Part shown: one piece after another, positions 23,820 through 35,322 of the stretch
Layout of the letters: each line of letters begins with the position of its first letter
Position numbering within the stretch: position 1 is the stretch's first letter
Assembly (NCBI GenBank): GCA_016630905.1
Contig: WBMQ01000005.1
Coordinates: 372,001-436,000, forward strand
Reading direction: 5' to 3'
Origin: Capillidium heterosporum
Lineage: Eukaryota; Entomophthoromycota; Entomophthoromycetes; Entomophthorales; Capillidiaceae
DNA length: 64,000 bases
The notes under the pieces: generated by a model
Told to the model about the DNA's origin: nothing
What the model saw: the letters and a program-made list of their open reading frames with translations, nothing else
The model's database searches: none
Position numbers and translations under genes: made by a program

Positions 23820-25757
23820 ATGAAATCTGTCGCTACTTCCGCTTTCACCGCCATCTGCGTTGCTCTCATCACCGGCCAGCTCAACGCCTCCTACGTAGTT
23901 AGCAAGCCTTCCTACCCCGAGGTTCCCAGCTCGACCTCTGTTGTCAGCACCTCCAGCGTAGTTGTACCCAGCTACCCCGTTGAGAAGCCCAGCTCCTCAT
24001 CCGTAGTTGTCCCCAGCTACCCCGTCGAGAAGCCTAGCTCCTCCTCGGTTGCTGTCCCCAGCTACCCTGTCGAGGTCCCCAGCTCATCAACCGTAGTCAC
24101 CTCTGAGGAGCCCTGCGAGGAAGAGCCCAGCTCCTCTTCCGTAGTTGTTCCCAGCTACCCTGTCGTCAGCACCACTGTTGATGTACCTAGCTACCCCGTA
24201 GTTAGCACTACCGTTGAGGTACCCAGCTACCCCGTTGTCTCTACCACTGTTGATGTACCCAGCTACCCTGTCGTCAGCACCACTGTCGAGGTCCCTAGCT
24301 ACCCCGTTGTCCCCAGCAACCCCGCCTCCAGCACCGTAGTCGTACCCCCCACCCCCAGCAAGTGCCACGTCGTCACCAAGACCATCAAGAAGTGCCCCGT
24401 ACCCTCCGTACCCGTATCTTCTTATCCCGTTGTACCTCCCGTACCCAGCTACCCCGTCGTCAGCACTACTGTTGAGGTTCCTAGCTACCCCGTTGTACCC
24501 AGCGTACCCGTAGTTCCCACTACCTCTTACCCCGAGCAGACCGAGACTTTGACTCGCCCCCACACCGAGACCATCCCCGCCTCCTCCTACCCCGTAGTCC
24601 CCAGCTACCCTGTTGTACCCCCCGTACCCAGCTACCCCGTTGTCTCTACCACCGTTGAGGTTCCCAGCTACCCTGTCGTCAGCACCACTGTTGATGTACC
24701 CAGCTACCCCGTAGTTAGCACTACCGTTGAAGTTCCCAGCTCTAGCTACCCCGTTGTCTCCACCACTGTTGAGGTTCCCAGCTCTAGCTACCCCGTAGTT
24801 AGCACTACCGTCGAGATCCCCAGCTACCCCGTTGTTAGCACCACCGTAGTCTCCACCACTACCCCCTGCACCACCTCGGTTGTCAGCAGCACCACCGTTG
24901 AGGTTCCCAGCTACCCCGAGTCCTCCTCCGTTGTCTCTTCCACCACTCCCTGCACCACCACCGTCCCCAGCAGCACCTCCGTCGAGACCACTAGCTACCC
25001 CGAATCTTCCTCCGTAGTAAGCAGCACCACCCCCTGCACTACCACTGTCCCCAGCTCTTCTTCCGTTGAGACCACTAGCTACCCCGAGTCCTCTTCCGTT
25101 GTCTCTTCCACCACTCCCTGCACCACCTCGGTTGTCAGCAGCTCTTCCGTTGAGACTACCAGCTACCCTGAATCTTCCTCGGTTGTTTCCTCCACCACCC
25201 CCTGCACTACCTCGGTTGTCAGCAGCTCTTCCGTCGAGACCACCAGCTACCCCGAATCTTCTTCCGTTGTAAGCAGCACCACTCCTTGCACCACCTCGGT
25301 TGTTAGCAGCTCTTCCGTTGAGACCACCAGCTACCCCGAATCCAGCTACGTTGTCAGCTCCACCACTAGCTACCCCGAGTCCAGCTCGGTTGTAACTTCC
25401 TCTACCGTTGAGTACCCCACCTCCTCCACCTCGGTTGAGTCCAGCTACGTCGAGTCTTCTAGCTACGTTGAGTCCAGCTCGGTTGTTACCACCAGCTATG
25501 CTGAGTACCCCGTCTCTTCCACCTCGGTCGAGTCTAGCTATGTTGAATCCTCCAGCTACGTTGAGTCTTCTTCGGTTGCTACCACCAGCTATGCTGAGTA
25601 CCCCGTCTCTTCCACCTCGGTTGAGTCCAGCTACGTCGAGTCCAGCTCTGTTGAGTACCCCACCTCTAGCACTGGTTACGTCGAGTCTACCACCGTTGTA
25701 AGCTCGACCTCCACCCCCGCTTATCCCGAGGAGAAGTACCCCGTTTACGAGCACTAA
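23820..25757 (+). CDS. secreted Ser/Pro/Val/Thr-rich tandem-repeat protein
   Basis: 645 residues, single exon. Residues 1-23 are a signal peptide (cleavage near LNA/SYV). The rest is low-complexity repeat in three styles. Residues about 27-345 are built on VPSYPVVSTTV[ED], about 12 residues per unit, interrupted by two non-repeat islands: a Cys-Lys segment (KCHVVTKTIKKCPV, about 180-195) and a TETLTRPHTET segment. Residues about 360-525 are near-exact units of 28 residues reading TTSYPESSSVVSSTTPCTT, with one cysteine per unit. Residues about 530-625 are VESSYVESSSYVESS units. The tail is acidic/aromatic (EEKYPVYEH); there is no GPI signal or membrane segment. Regular spacing of Tyr, Pro and Cys suggests an extracellular fibrous, adhesive or wall matrix protein that is O-glycosylated and disulfide-linked. 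GC content and C-ending codons contrast strongly with flanking DNA. No homologue can be named. Confidence 0.85.
   Translation: MKSVATSAFTAICVALITGQLNASYVVSKPSYPEVPSSTSVVSTSSVVVPSYPVEKPSSSSVVVPSYPVEKPSSSSVAVPSYPVEVPSSSTVVTSEEPCEEEPSSSSVVVPSYPVVSTTVDVPSYPVVSTTVEVPSYPVVSTTVDVPSYPVVSTTVEVPSYPVVPSNPASSTVVVPPTPSKCHVVTKTIKKCPVPSVPVSSYPVVPPVPSYPVVSTTVEVPSYPVVPSVPVVPTTSYPEQTETLTRPHTETIPASSYPVVPSYPVVPPVPSYPVVSTTVEVPSYPVVSTTVDVPSYPVVSTTVEVPSSSYPVVSTTVEVPSSSYPVVSTTVEIPSYPVVSTTVVSTTTPCTTSVVSSTTVEVPSYPESSSVVSSTTPCTTTVPSSTSVETTSYPESSSVVSSTTPCTTTVPSSSSVETTSYPESSSVVSSTTPCTTSVVSSSSVETTSYPESSSVVSSTTPCTTSVVSSSSVETTSYPESSSVVSSTTPCTTSVVSSSSVETTSYPESSYVVSSTTSYPESSSVVTSSTVEYPTSSTSVESSYVESSSYVESSSVVTTSYAEYPVSSTSVESSYVESSSYVESSSVATTSYAEYPVSSTSVESSYVESSSVEYPTSSTGYVESTTVVSSTSTPAYPEEKYPVYEH
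24147..25660 (+). repeat. coding tandem repeats in three arrays
   Basis: Array 1 at about 24147-24900 has 36-bp units (VPSYPVVSTTV). Array 2 at about 24900-25400 has 84-bp units with one TPCTT each. Array 3 at about 25405-25660 has units of about 90-100 bp. Units within array 2 differ mostly at synonymous or near-synonymous sites, as expected from unequal exchange, so length polymorphism between strains is likely. Confidence 0.8.
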
Positions 25758-27052
25758 AAACCTTTAACTGTTGATTCGACTCTAATTATATATTAAATCT
25801 TTTGGAATTTTAACTATATATCCTTGACTGCAATTTCTCTACATTTTTTGATATATCCTATGCTATCGGAAATTATAATTTGTTTTAGTAAGCATCTTTT
25901 TGTGACTATTGTAAATACTCTGATCCGCCTAGAAATGTGACGATGCTAAGGAGAATTATAAGTTAGCATCAAGTTTTAACTCAGTCAATGGTCCTTCCTA
26001 GCTAAAGAGCTAGGGGACAATCGATGGCCTAGGAGCTTGCTAATTCGACCCAAGTTAGTTTTCATTTTAAAATCTTCAAGCAATTTATTACTTCCAGATT
26101 ACCATTTCCTTTTTCATTTGGTGTTTTGTTGTATGGTTTCTTGAGTTTACTTTGGTTACTGTCCTAGTTTATCCTGCTTCCCTTTGAAACTACTACAGTA
26201 TAAGCCACATACACATCTCGGAATTTCACTATCTAGCAAATTGGACTCGATAGGCTTCCATAACAATCCAACTTTTACGGGTGATGTCTTAGCAAAGGAT
26301 GCATTTTAATAGCAAATACTCCTGGCAACCTTTAGGAAGCTTGTGCTGCTAAGAAAATATCGACAGGTAAAATGCTCAAGACATCCAACAATTGTATTTG
26401 TACATTTAAGAATTAACTTTAAGGCAACTATGATGATTGCCTCAAGATCAAAGGCATTTGTTCAGTATTCGTTATAGTGATGAGAAATAGTTTTATAACA
26501 AAGAGTGTCCTATTTAGTATTCTCCAAACATATATCTCCCACCATCCTTTACTCTTATTCCAACTTCTTTTAGTTAGCTCACCCAACCCTTGCTCAACCA
26601 CATGTCCAACGAAACTCACTAAATCATTATAAACAGCACTCCGGATTTAAGAAAGCTGGTTGATATGCCAAACAATAAAGGATGTTTGCATCTCTTAAAT
26701 CAACTTTGCTATAGAGATATCTGTAGAGTTCAACAAAGTTACAGGAATTAATTTGATAATAAACTCGTTTTTCAATGAAATTTCATCAAGTTTGAAACTG
26801 CCCATTTGGATTTTACTACAAAGAGAATGTCTATCAAACTAGTGGCCTATCAAATCCAATCATTTTCAAAGCAAAAGCTTGAGGTTTTGTAACACTTGTC
26901 AATAGTTTTTTAGGCTTCAGTACAAAGGTTTGATTTACAGAGTTTGCAATCAACCAATATATAAAGACTTATTTCAACAATGTATATTTTCTTGAGATAT
27001 CTACTTTTCTAGTTATTCAACCAACTACCAACTAATATATTTCCCTAATTTA
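25758..27052. other. non-coding, with a short stem-loop
   Basis: No gene recognised. A perfect 7-bp stem with a 4-nt loop (CCTAGCT-AAAG-AGCTAGG) lies at 25997-26014, about 240 bp past the repeat-protein stop. A 63-codon minus-strand frame at 26428-26619 has no support. Confidence 0.45.
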
Positions 27053-28062
27053 ATGGCATTAGTTCCACCAACCCAGTACGACCAAACCACCAAGAACATC
27101 GGAAAATTCCCGGCCCATCAGCTGAACAAGATAAACAGTGCGTTACTAAATTCACAACAAAGTCTGAACGACAGTTTGAAGAATTCGATCGGTAAAAAGG
27201 ATGGTAGCCAAAATAAAAATCAACTTTTAAATCAAACTATGCAGCTTGATTTCGATGACCTTTTGATAAAGGTACAACTTGAGTTTATATTATATAAATG
27301 CTGACGTTATTTTCTAGGAGAGTTGTACAGATAAGAAAGCAGAGGAAATTACGAATGATCAGTTAAAACGTAGGTTGCAGTTAGCCGTCGACAAAATTGA
27401 AGAGTTGGAGGCTGAAGTTACCAACCTAAAGAAGGAGAATGAACGACTAAAGTTAAGCAGTACCAATCAAAGTAATAATATACCTGTATATATGTACCAA
27501 CCGGTTCTTTATTTCATCTAGAAAGGGAAAAGTTCGACACCAGCGTAAAACTCAAAAAATCTAAATCATTATTCTTCAAATTGAAGAGGCCAACCAACCC
27601 CGAGCCAGATACCGCGCCACTTGATTTTCCAGAACAAAATTTTGAGATGCCTAGTGATGAAACGAAAGATTACTACCACCAGTACTGGTTCGTATACAAC
27701 CAATTCCTCCAACTGCAGAAGGCCTAGTAGCCAAACCAACAAACTCAACGACAACTACACGAGTAAAGAAGTACAAACTGATCCTATTGCAATTGAAGAG
27801 AGTTTGATCGATAAACACAAAGTGAAAAGTTGTGATGAGAAAGGTAGTACTCATGAACAAGCTGTGTCTCTCAAAGAAAATGAAGTTCTCATTGGTTCAC
27901 CAAAATCAGATATCAGTTTAGAGGATTGTAACATCAATGATTTCTCTTCTAGTAGGTGGACGGTAAATACATATTTGGTTATTGGGCTGTTTACTAATTA
28001 TCATTTTTTAATAGAAATCTTACAAGAAATTTCAAATGGTCAAGAGCTTTTACAAAGGCTAA
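27053..28062 (+). CDS. coiled-coil paralogue A (frame-disrupted or re-spliced)
   Basis: First of a tandem pair; function unknown. Exons 27053-27271, 27318-27471, 27522-27962 and 28015-28062, with introns of 46, 50 and 52 nt at exactly the positions and phases of its neighbour at 28946-29954. The N-terminus starts MALVPPTQYDQ. Exon 2 encodes a coiled coil (about residues 82-122, KIEELEAEVTNLKKENERLK). Exon 3 carries SDETKDYYHQYW, then a TAG-TAG at 27724-27729 and one extra base compared with the paralogue (441 against 440 nt), before the frame resumes with SQTNK and the conserved SDISLEDCNINDFSSSRWT. The last exon gives KSYKKFQMVKSFYKG. Either the gene is a young pseudogene, or an extra 40-nt intron (27688-27727, GTTCGT to CCTAG) removes both stops and restores phase, giving 273 residues. 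I cannot decide without transcripts. Confidence 0.6.
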
Positions 28063-28945
28063 TAAACAACTTCGCTGTTCTTATAGTTTATTATAGATTG
28101 ATGTGTTGTCTATCCATATATTTTCATAGTTTGAAGTCCTCGTTCCAAAACTAATATATATTTGGACTAAAATCACTTTATTTCTTATATGGATCAGCTT
28201 ATATTGTCTACCTGACATTTCATCTCTTGATTTTCCAAAGTTAGTGGCCTTGGGAAGAGTTGGGTAGTTTCTTGAAGACTTGAAGTTCTTCAATAGAAAT
28301 GGGATATGTGTTTATACTTTTAATAAAGTATAGTTTGCCTACGTATTTTTGCTGAACCTTGTAGAAATTTAAAGAAAGCTATGCTTTACATTTGAATATA
28401 ATGGCATTCTTTCGTTCCTCATTTTCATATCCTTAAATTCAAATCCGACTAAAATAAAGTTGGGCCTTAAAAGACATTAGGTTATATGATCCGATGTCTA
28501 CTTTACCGACTCAAAATAAGAGGAAACAAAGGCTAGAGATGATAAAGGTTCTCTAAAATTCCAAATTAAATGCACTATACTATAAGCTTTATCTTTAGTG
28601 ATAGCGCAGTTAATTTGTACTTATAGATTGTCTTGTCTAATAAACTTCACAATGGTGCTACTTTGATCGAATCAGTAACCAATCAGGCTCATCAAATGTA
28701 TTCCAAAACATAAATTTTTCTGAGGTTTCGTAGACAGTTTATATCTCTTCAGTAAATTGGTTCGACACCTATTAGCAAAGTTTGCTGGCTTTCAACCACT
28801 CCTTTTATAATGTCATATATTTATAGTTAACTAAACAAACCTATCATTAGATACTATAAAAAAGTTATATTTTGGTAGTTATGTACACTTTTCTCACTAT
28901 ACCTCTTTTTCAAAAACTTTCAACCATCAAAGTTACCCAAATTTA
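28063..28945. other. non-coding spacer of the tandem pair
   Basis: No gene recognised. It holds the promoter of paralogue B; no sharp TATA box is seen. Confidence 0.45.
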
Positions 28946-29954
28946 ATGTCGCTAACTCCGCCATTACAATACAACCAGAACAACCGAAACAAAAGTGACT
29001 TTTCAAGTCATCAAGTGGACAAGATAGATAATGGTTTATTCAGCCCTCGTCAGAATTTAGACAGCAACTTGAAGAATGTTAATGGAAAGCGGAGTAGTAA
29101 AAATCAACTTTTAAGCCATAAAGCTATGCAGCTTAGCTCAGACGATATCTGTATAAAAGTAGTATAAAATTGCAATTTATAGCCGCTAATATATTTCATT
29201 TTAGGGAGGTAGTACCGGCAAAAAGGGGGAGGACAGTACATACGACCAGCTAAAATGTAAACTGCAGTTAGCTATGACCAAGATCCAAGAGTTGGAAACT
29301 AACGTCATCAATATGAAGATGGAGAATGAGAGGCTAAAGTTACAGAACATCAACATAAGTACGATTATATAGTCAACTTTTCCTAACTTTTGTTACTACT
29401 TTATTTAGAAAAGGAAAAGTTTGAAACCAAGAAGAAGCTCAGGAGATCCAAACATAAAAATCTCAAGTTGAAGCGGCAGCTGGACTCGGTGCCGGACATC
29501 GCTTCAAGTGAGTTTGCAGAACCAAGTTTAGATATACCTACCGACGAAACAAAGGATTACTACCACCACTATTGGTTCATCTACAACAAATACTTGGAAT
29601 TGAAGAAGTCCAACTGCCAAACCAACACAAACAACGACCACCTTACAACTAAGGAAGTTCGGACTGACTTTTCAGATACGGAAGGATACGCAACCGATGA
29701 ACATAAGAGGAAACCTTCCGAAGACAATAGATTGGTACAGATCTTATCACCCAAGGGTAATGGTCAAGAGTTCCTGTTGAGTTCGCCTACATCGGATATC
29801 AGTTTGGAGGATTGTAATATAATGGATCTGTCTTCCAATAGGTGGATGGTAAGTTTATATACTAAGCTTTCTTCCTTTACTAACCAATACTTTTTTACAT
29901 TTTTAGAAATCCTATAAAAAGTTCCAGAAGGTGAAAATTATTTTTAAAAGTTGA
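28946..29954 (+). CDS. coiled-coil paralogue B, unknown function
   Basis: Intact partner of the gene at 27053-28062. Exons 28946-29158, 29205-29358, 29409-29848 and 29907-29954; introns 46, 50 and 58 nt; 284 residues. N-terminus MSLTPPLQYNQ; polar, Asn/Ser/Lys-rich to residue 75. A coiled coil follows (about 86-122, QLAMTKIQELETNVINMKME and ENERLKLQN), then a basic stretch (about 125-145, KKKLRRSKHKNLKLKRQ) that may bind nucleic acid or act as a nuclear signal. An aromatic block DETKDYYHHYWFIYNKYLEL (about 166-185) and the block SDISLEDCNIMDLSSNRWMK near the C-terminus are the best conserved parts between A and B, so they are probably the functional ones. No signal peptide or membrane segment. 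I recognise no family; likely lineage-specific. Duplication unit is about 1.9 kb, head to tail. Confidence 0.75.
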
Positions 29955-30462
29955 TATGATAAGCAAAGTTTTTACAATGACTATATAGATTATGGTGAAG
30001 TCTCCCATCTAACTTTCTAACTAAATATTTTTAATTTTTTAATGTAGGTTATCCCTTGTTTTAAAGTCAATCGACGGAGTCAGGTTACCTTGTCCGTGTT
30101 GATGGATCCTTCCACTTAGTTCACTTTTGATTTTCGCCTTTAGCTTTAGACTGAAATGGCGGTATATTTTAGTGAAGGAACTTGATGTTTTTGGAAAATT
30201 CAATGTAAATGAGATGTATACATATTTATAGTAAATTTATTGGTCTAATTACTTTATGGTTGGATTTCAACTTACTTTTTAGTTTACAATTTTGTAAGGC
30301 TTTAAGAGATATATGTAGAGTACAACCTCTATTACAAATGCTAAATGACTTTTAATAAAGTAGCCTAATTTGCAATTTAATATTGATTTATATGAAATAT
30401 ATTTAAAATTTAGCCTCAAACTATCCTACAAGCAAAAAATAAACTGTAATTATAAACTTTAC
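29955..30462. other. non-coding, convergent intergenic
   Basis: Lies between two convergent genes. No feature apart from the possible terminal exon of the ABC transporter (30416-30425, see that entry). Confidence 0.5.
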
Positions 30463-33400
30463 TTACTGTTTGAGTTTGACAGCTTCTTTTAAAGCTTCCA
30501 ACTCGCCAGATTGCTTACACAAGCTATAAAACGTAGAAGTTACATCTTCCAATAAACTCTTAGGGTCATCAAATTCACTGACGGTACCCTTATTTAAGAC
30601 AATGACTCTATCATAGTCAATAACGGTACGTAACCTATGAGCGATACAGATCAAGGTACAGGATGAGAAGGAGTTTCGGATAGTAGCTTGAAGTTTGGCA
30701 TCGGTATCATAATCCACTGAAGCAGTAGCTATCGAGTATATTAGAGTCAAGAAATTTATACAAGTGTATATACCTTCATCCATAACAATAACGTTGGATT
30801 GTCTCAAAAGTGCTCGGGCCAACGCAAGTAGCTGTCGCTGCCCATGGGAGAAGTTCTTTCCATTTTCGGTAACTGTCTGATCCAAACTGGTAATCATCTC
30901 GCTACCACTATCTTCACTAGTATCACTTGGCAAAGCTTGGGATTGCTCGTTGATAAGGTAGACTTGCTTCAGCACTTTCCACAGCTGGGTATCATCATAG
31001 GTATCGAAGGGATCCAAGTTGGATCGAATGGTGCCAGAAAATAGAATGGCATCCTGGGGGATGATAGTGAGGTTGGATCGGAGATCTTTGAGTCCAATAC
31101 TAGCAATATCAATGCCATCAATAGTTATAGATCCAGCTTCAGCCTCCAAAAAGCGGAAGAGGGCTAGTGCTAAGGTCGACTTTCCAGCGCCTAAGGATGG
31201 AAATAAGAAACAAATTAATCAAACAAACGTACCTGTACGACCAACTATGCCAACTCGTTCACCACCTTTGATGTTGATACTAATTCCGTTAATTACTGGA
31301 TCATTGGTTGGGGAGTAACGCAGTACCAGATTTTCAATTTTGACGTTTCCGACAGCAGGCCACTAAGGTTTCTTAATAAAAGATATATTAAATATGTTTA
31401 CATTTTGCGGAGGTTTACATTCTTCAATGACAGCTGGTGGTTCAGATGGCATCACCATATACTCTTGGATCCGCTCTACAGTATTCATATCCATCTCAAG
31501 ACTCGAATAGAATCTGGCAATCCACTACAGTAAAATTAAAATCACATCGGTTATAAGAAACTTACTTGTACATGGGTTGAAAAGTTGAGGGCATAGGTGA
31601 AGGCCAGCCCCATAAAGCTAGAATTGAGGCGATGCCTCAAAGCCATAAGCAGGATTCCGGTGGTCAAGATGACTAGGCCCCCGGTGAAGTCGGAGCGTAT
31701 AGTCAACCATTGATTAGAGACCCACAGGTAGAACGAGAATCTAAGGTTGCCATCGATGTTGGTGTAGTTCGTTGCTTGAAATCTAGAAGTTTGTTGGAAC
31801 GCTCGAATCGTCACTACCCCTTGGATCGTCTCATCACAGTGGGAAAATATTGGAGACCTGGTAGTCGATTCAATACGCTTGAGCTCACGACTACCGCGGA
31901 GGTAGTAGAGGGTAAGTTTAGCAAAGATGTAGCTGATGGCAGCTCCAACTATTAGAAACTGGGGGATGATGTAGGCGATCATAAGCAAGATGAAGATGGA
32001 CGTCAAGACTTCGCGTATGAAGGAGATTATAAAGCTCATTAAGGACTGGTCGACAAGCTGAAAATCCTGACTGAACCGATTAACTATACGGCCTACTGGT
32101 GTCGAATCGAAGAATCGGATTGGTGCTCTTAGTATATTATCTAGAAGTTTGCTATGTAGTACTTGAGATGCCTCCATTGAACCCCAAAATCCGTAACTGA
32201 TAGCTACCACTACACTAAGTACATTGGCAAGTAGGAGCAATAGATATACGTTTATGAGCCAGTTGAGTTGGTAGGAAGGTAAGTTAGTAACATTGCTCAA
32301 TATTTCGATTGTAAAGGATCGGACCTCGCTAGCTTTAGTTATTAATTGTGGATTGAGTGGACTTGAAATCAAAGTACTAGCTTCAACCCATCGTTTGATC
32401 CAAAGGTCCAAAACTAAAGGAAGAAACTGATAGATGGCCAAAGCTAAAATAAATCCCAGCCAGAACTTTACACCTCCACAGGCATCAAAATAGCTCTGGT
32501 AAGTTCCAAGAGTAACGGCCCCTTTGGCACGGACTTCCTCTTCAATCAGTTTATCTGCTATTTTGGGTTCCATATCCGACAGCTTCTTGGCCATCGAGTT
32601 CGTCAGAGGTGTCTCGATACCTTCATCTAAGTGTTCTTTAACGATGCTGCAGCTTTTCAATTCTCTCTGGAATTCAGGATGTAGTTTAACTTCGTCACAA
32701 GTTCCTTTGATAGCGACATTACCCTGAGAGTTTAGAACCACAATGTAATCCGCTTTATTCAGAGTTAATGAAATGTTATGCGTTACCAAGATTCTAGTAC
32801 GGTTCCTCATAAGTGGTCCAGTAATACACTCGTAAAACAAATACTTGGCCGTGTGGGTATCAACCGCTGATAAGCAATCATCCAAAATGATGTGAGAGGC
32901 ACTGCTGTATACAGCTCGAGCTAGGGCGATTCTTTGCTTCTGTCCCCCAGAAAGAGTTATACCTTTCTCACCAACCTCAGTACTATCTCCATTCTTAAAC
33001 ATCTTGAAATCAGGGAGTAGTGCGCAGGCAGTAATAACGTCTTGGTATCTATTGGCATTGAAAGGTTCACCAAATAGAATGTTATTTCTTATGGTATCTT
33101 GCTGAAGCCACGCAGTTTGAGCTACGTAGGCGACGCCATCACCACTATTGTTGTAGCTGGATGTGTTGGTTTTAAGAGGTAAGTGAACAGATCCCTCAAC
33201 CAATGGCATCTCTCCAAGTAAGCCTAGAAGGAGTGAAGTCTTACCGGATCCAGTAGGTCCCACTACAAGGCTAAGTTTACTTTGTGGAAAATCGATCTCA
33301 ACATCGGCTAACGTAAATTTATCGAGCCCCCAGCTTAAAGTTGCACCTTTGAATCCAATAAAATTATCTGTCGTAGCAACGGAATCCGATAAAGTGCTAG

Positions 33401-35322
33401 TCGAGACATGATCCTCCTGGGTGAGAAAGGTAGTTATACGATCAAGCGATACATTCATCTGGGCTAAAGTGCTGATACAGTCGGGTAGCATATACACGGG
33501 GTTCTGCAGCATCTTGAAAACAATAAGTGCCGTGAAAGTGATCGCTGGTGTCAATATAGAGCCGGCAACTTTGGTGAAGGTGTAGAAGGTGATAAATGTA
33601 ACTATCATTGGAAAGCAAAAGTACACAACAGTGAGGATAACCCATATAGACATACCTCGCATTATTGCCTTCAACTCAGCGCTCCGCGCTTCTGTTATAC
33701 GATCTCTAAACTGATCTTCCCAAGCAAAAAGCTTGACAATGCGAATCCCATGCAACAGTTCGTTGATAAGTCCCATACGCTTATCACTAGCAGCGAAGAT
33801 GGCTACTGTAACTTTTTGGAGTTGGCTTCCGATTAAGCTGTTGATAGGCATAACTAGAACGGTAAAGAGAACGGTTACCATAGCAGTCCATCCTATTATA
33901 AGGTAGAGGTAGTAAATGGTGACAACTATTTTGATTGGAACAGCATAAAAGAACTCTAGTTGCTGGAAAAGTCTTGAAAGGTCATTTGCGTCACTTGACA
34001 TAAGGTTGATGATCTTGCCGGTATCAAAATTAGAATTGGATGAAGTGTCGCGACGTCTTAGTATTTTTGCATAGATCTGAGACATGGCTATCGATTTGAC
34101 CCGCGTGCCGATCCGCATACCGTAAAACTGAGATTGGGAGTTACATATTGAACTTAATACAACTGCCAAAAACATGGATAGGACGAGGATATAGCTGTAC
34201 TCTTGGCTTGAGAGGTTGAATGGTGGCTTAACGACTGATTTATCGTCTCCCATTAATAGAAGGAATTGATAGAGTAGTACTGGAGTCATGAAATCGAACG
34301 CAAGGGCCAGCATTGCGAAAATGAATTGCACTAAGATATCTTGCCAGAACATAAAAAATATTTTATAAATGAACAATAGCTTATCATCTAAGCTTATAAA
34401 TCTATCACTGAGTTGGGCAGCTTTTTCATCAGGGCGTAAGTCGAAAATATCTTCAGGTTCGATATCCTTGCTATAGCCTAAATCCAGTAAGGGTCGTATC
34501 CATTCGAAGGTGAGGAGTGATAAATAGGTACTATAAGGCTCTGGTGTAGGGTAGATCTCTGAGTCATTAGCCAACACACTTAATTTATAAACCGCACTGT
34601 TAATTAAAAGCGAATTTGAAAGGATAAAAGCATCTAGGACGACACTTAAAACTCCTAGTAAAACAGTCATTAAAGATGGGGAGGCCAACTCGTACGACAG
34701 CACAAGATGTACGTTATAACAATCCAGCAGTGTAGTGATAAGTGTTAAGGAGCGAATTGAGTACAGTATTGGTACGTTACTACTATAATTCGAAAGTACA
34801 TTCAAGTAACCCCAAAATCCTAAGCTAACTAAGCAATCCAGTTGAAATCCGTTATAGTATAAGTTAAGAGAGCTGAGTGCTAACACTACTATTAACTGAT
34901 ATTTAAGGAATGTAGTTAACCTCTGGCTGTATACATGTAAATCGGCCAAGAACTTTGAAGTTGACTTGGAAGTGTTCGTAGCTGGTAAGGCCAAGTAGTT
35001 TACGCTTTGACCTGTACTCAAAATCGAAGTTTCTTCACCTTCATGCTCTACTTCACTATACCCATGTTGATTTCGTACTAAGCCTAAACTATTGGTAAAG
35101 TACAGTACTGTTATAAAGATAAATGAGAGTGAAATAGATGCCAGAGGTACAATTACTTTCAAAAAGCTAAAAGTAGTTAGAAAGGTACAGGTATAGCACT
35201 TACAAAGGATCGAAGCAATATGTGTCCTGACCATCTAAATCCTGGGGCTATCCATAAATTGATTAAAAAGGTTTACTTTTGACAAAGCTTACCCAATGAC
35301 CAAAGGTACATGTAGCTTTCAT
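30463..35322 (-). CDS. ABCC-type (MRP) ABC transporter, YBT1/VMR1-like
   Basis: Full-length transporter of 1536 residues in seven exons: 35322-35293, 35247-35204, 35166-31566, 31524-31402, 31362-31233, 31190-30774 and 30728-30463 (introns 37-45 nt). The two tiny first exons give MKATCTFGHWPQDLDGQDTY then CFDPFFLKV, like the ABCC N-terminus, and are missed if the ATG at 35234 is used. Order: TMD0 helices (about 25-220), TMD1 (about 295-600), NBD1 with Walker A GPTGSGKTS (about 661-669), LSGGQKQR (763-770) and Walker B IILDDCLSAVD (about 784-794, Asp in place of catalytic Glu, usual for ABCC), TMD2 (about 900-1200), NBD2 with GRTGAGKST, FSHGQRQLLALARALL and VMDEATASVD. NBD1 sequence around ITGPLMRNRTRILVTHN resembles the yeast vacuolar YBT1/VMR1 group, so export or vacuolar sequestration of organic anions is likely. 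The stop follows a perfect GTAAGT; an extra 41-nt intron (30466-30426) would change the end from KQ to KQIV. Confidence 0.95.

Noticed and set aside
24600-25701. shorter plus-strand frames rich in Pro and Leu in the repeat gene
   Set aside because: Alternate-frame shadows of the same repeats.
24087-25754. 555-codon minus-strand open frame rich in Gly, Asn and Arg
   Set aside because: Exact antisense of the repeat protein. Its openness follows from the repeated C-ending codons of the sense strand; it has no sensible start context or domain.
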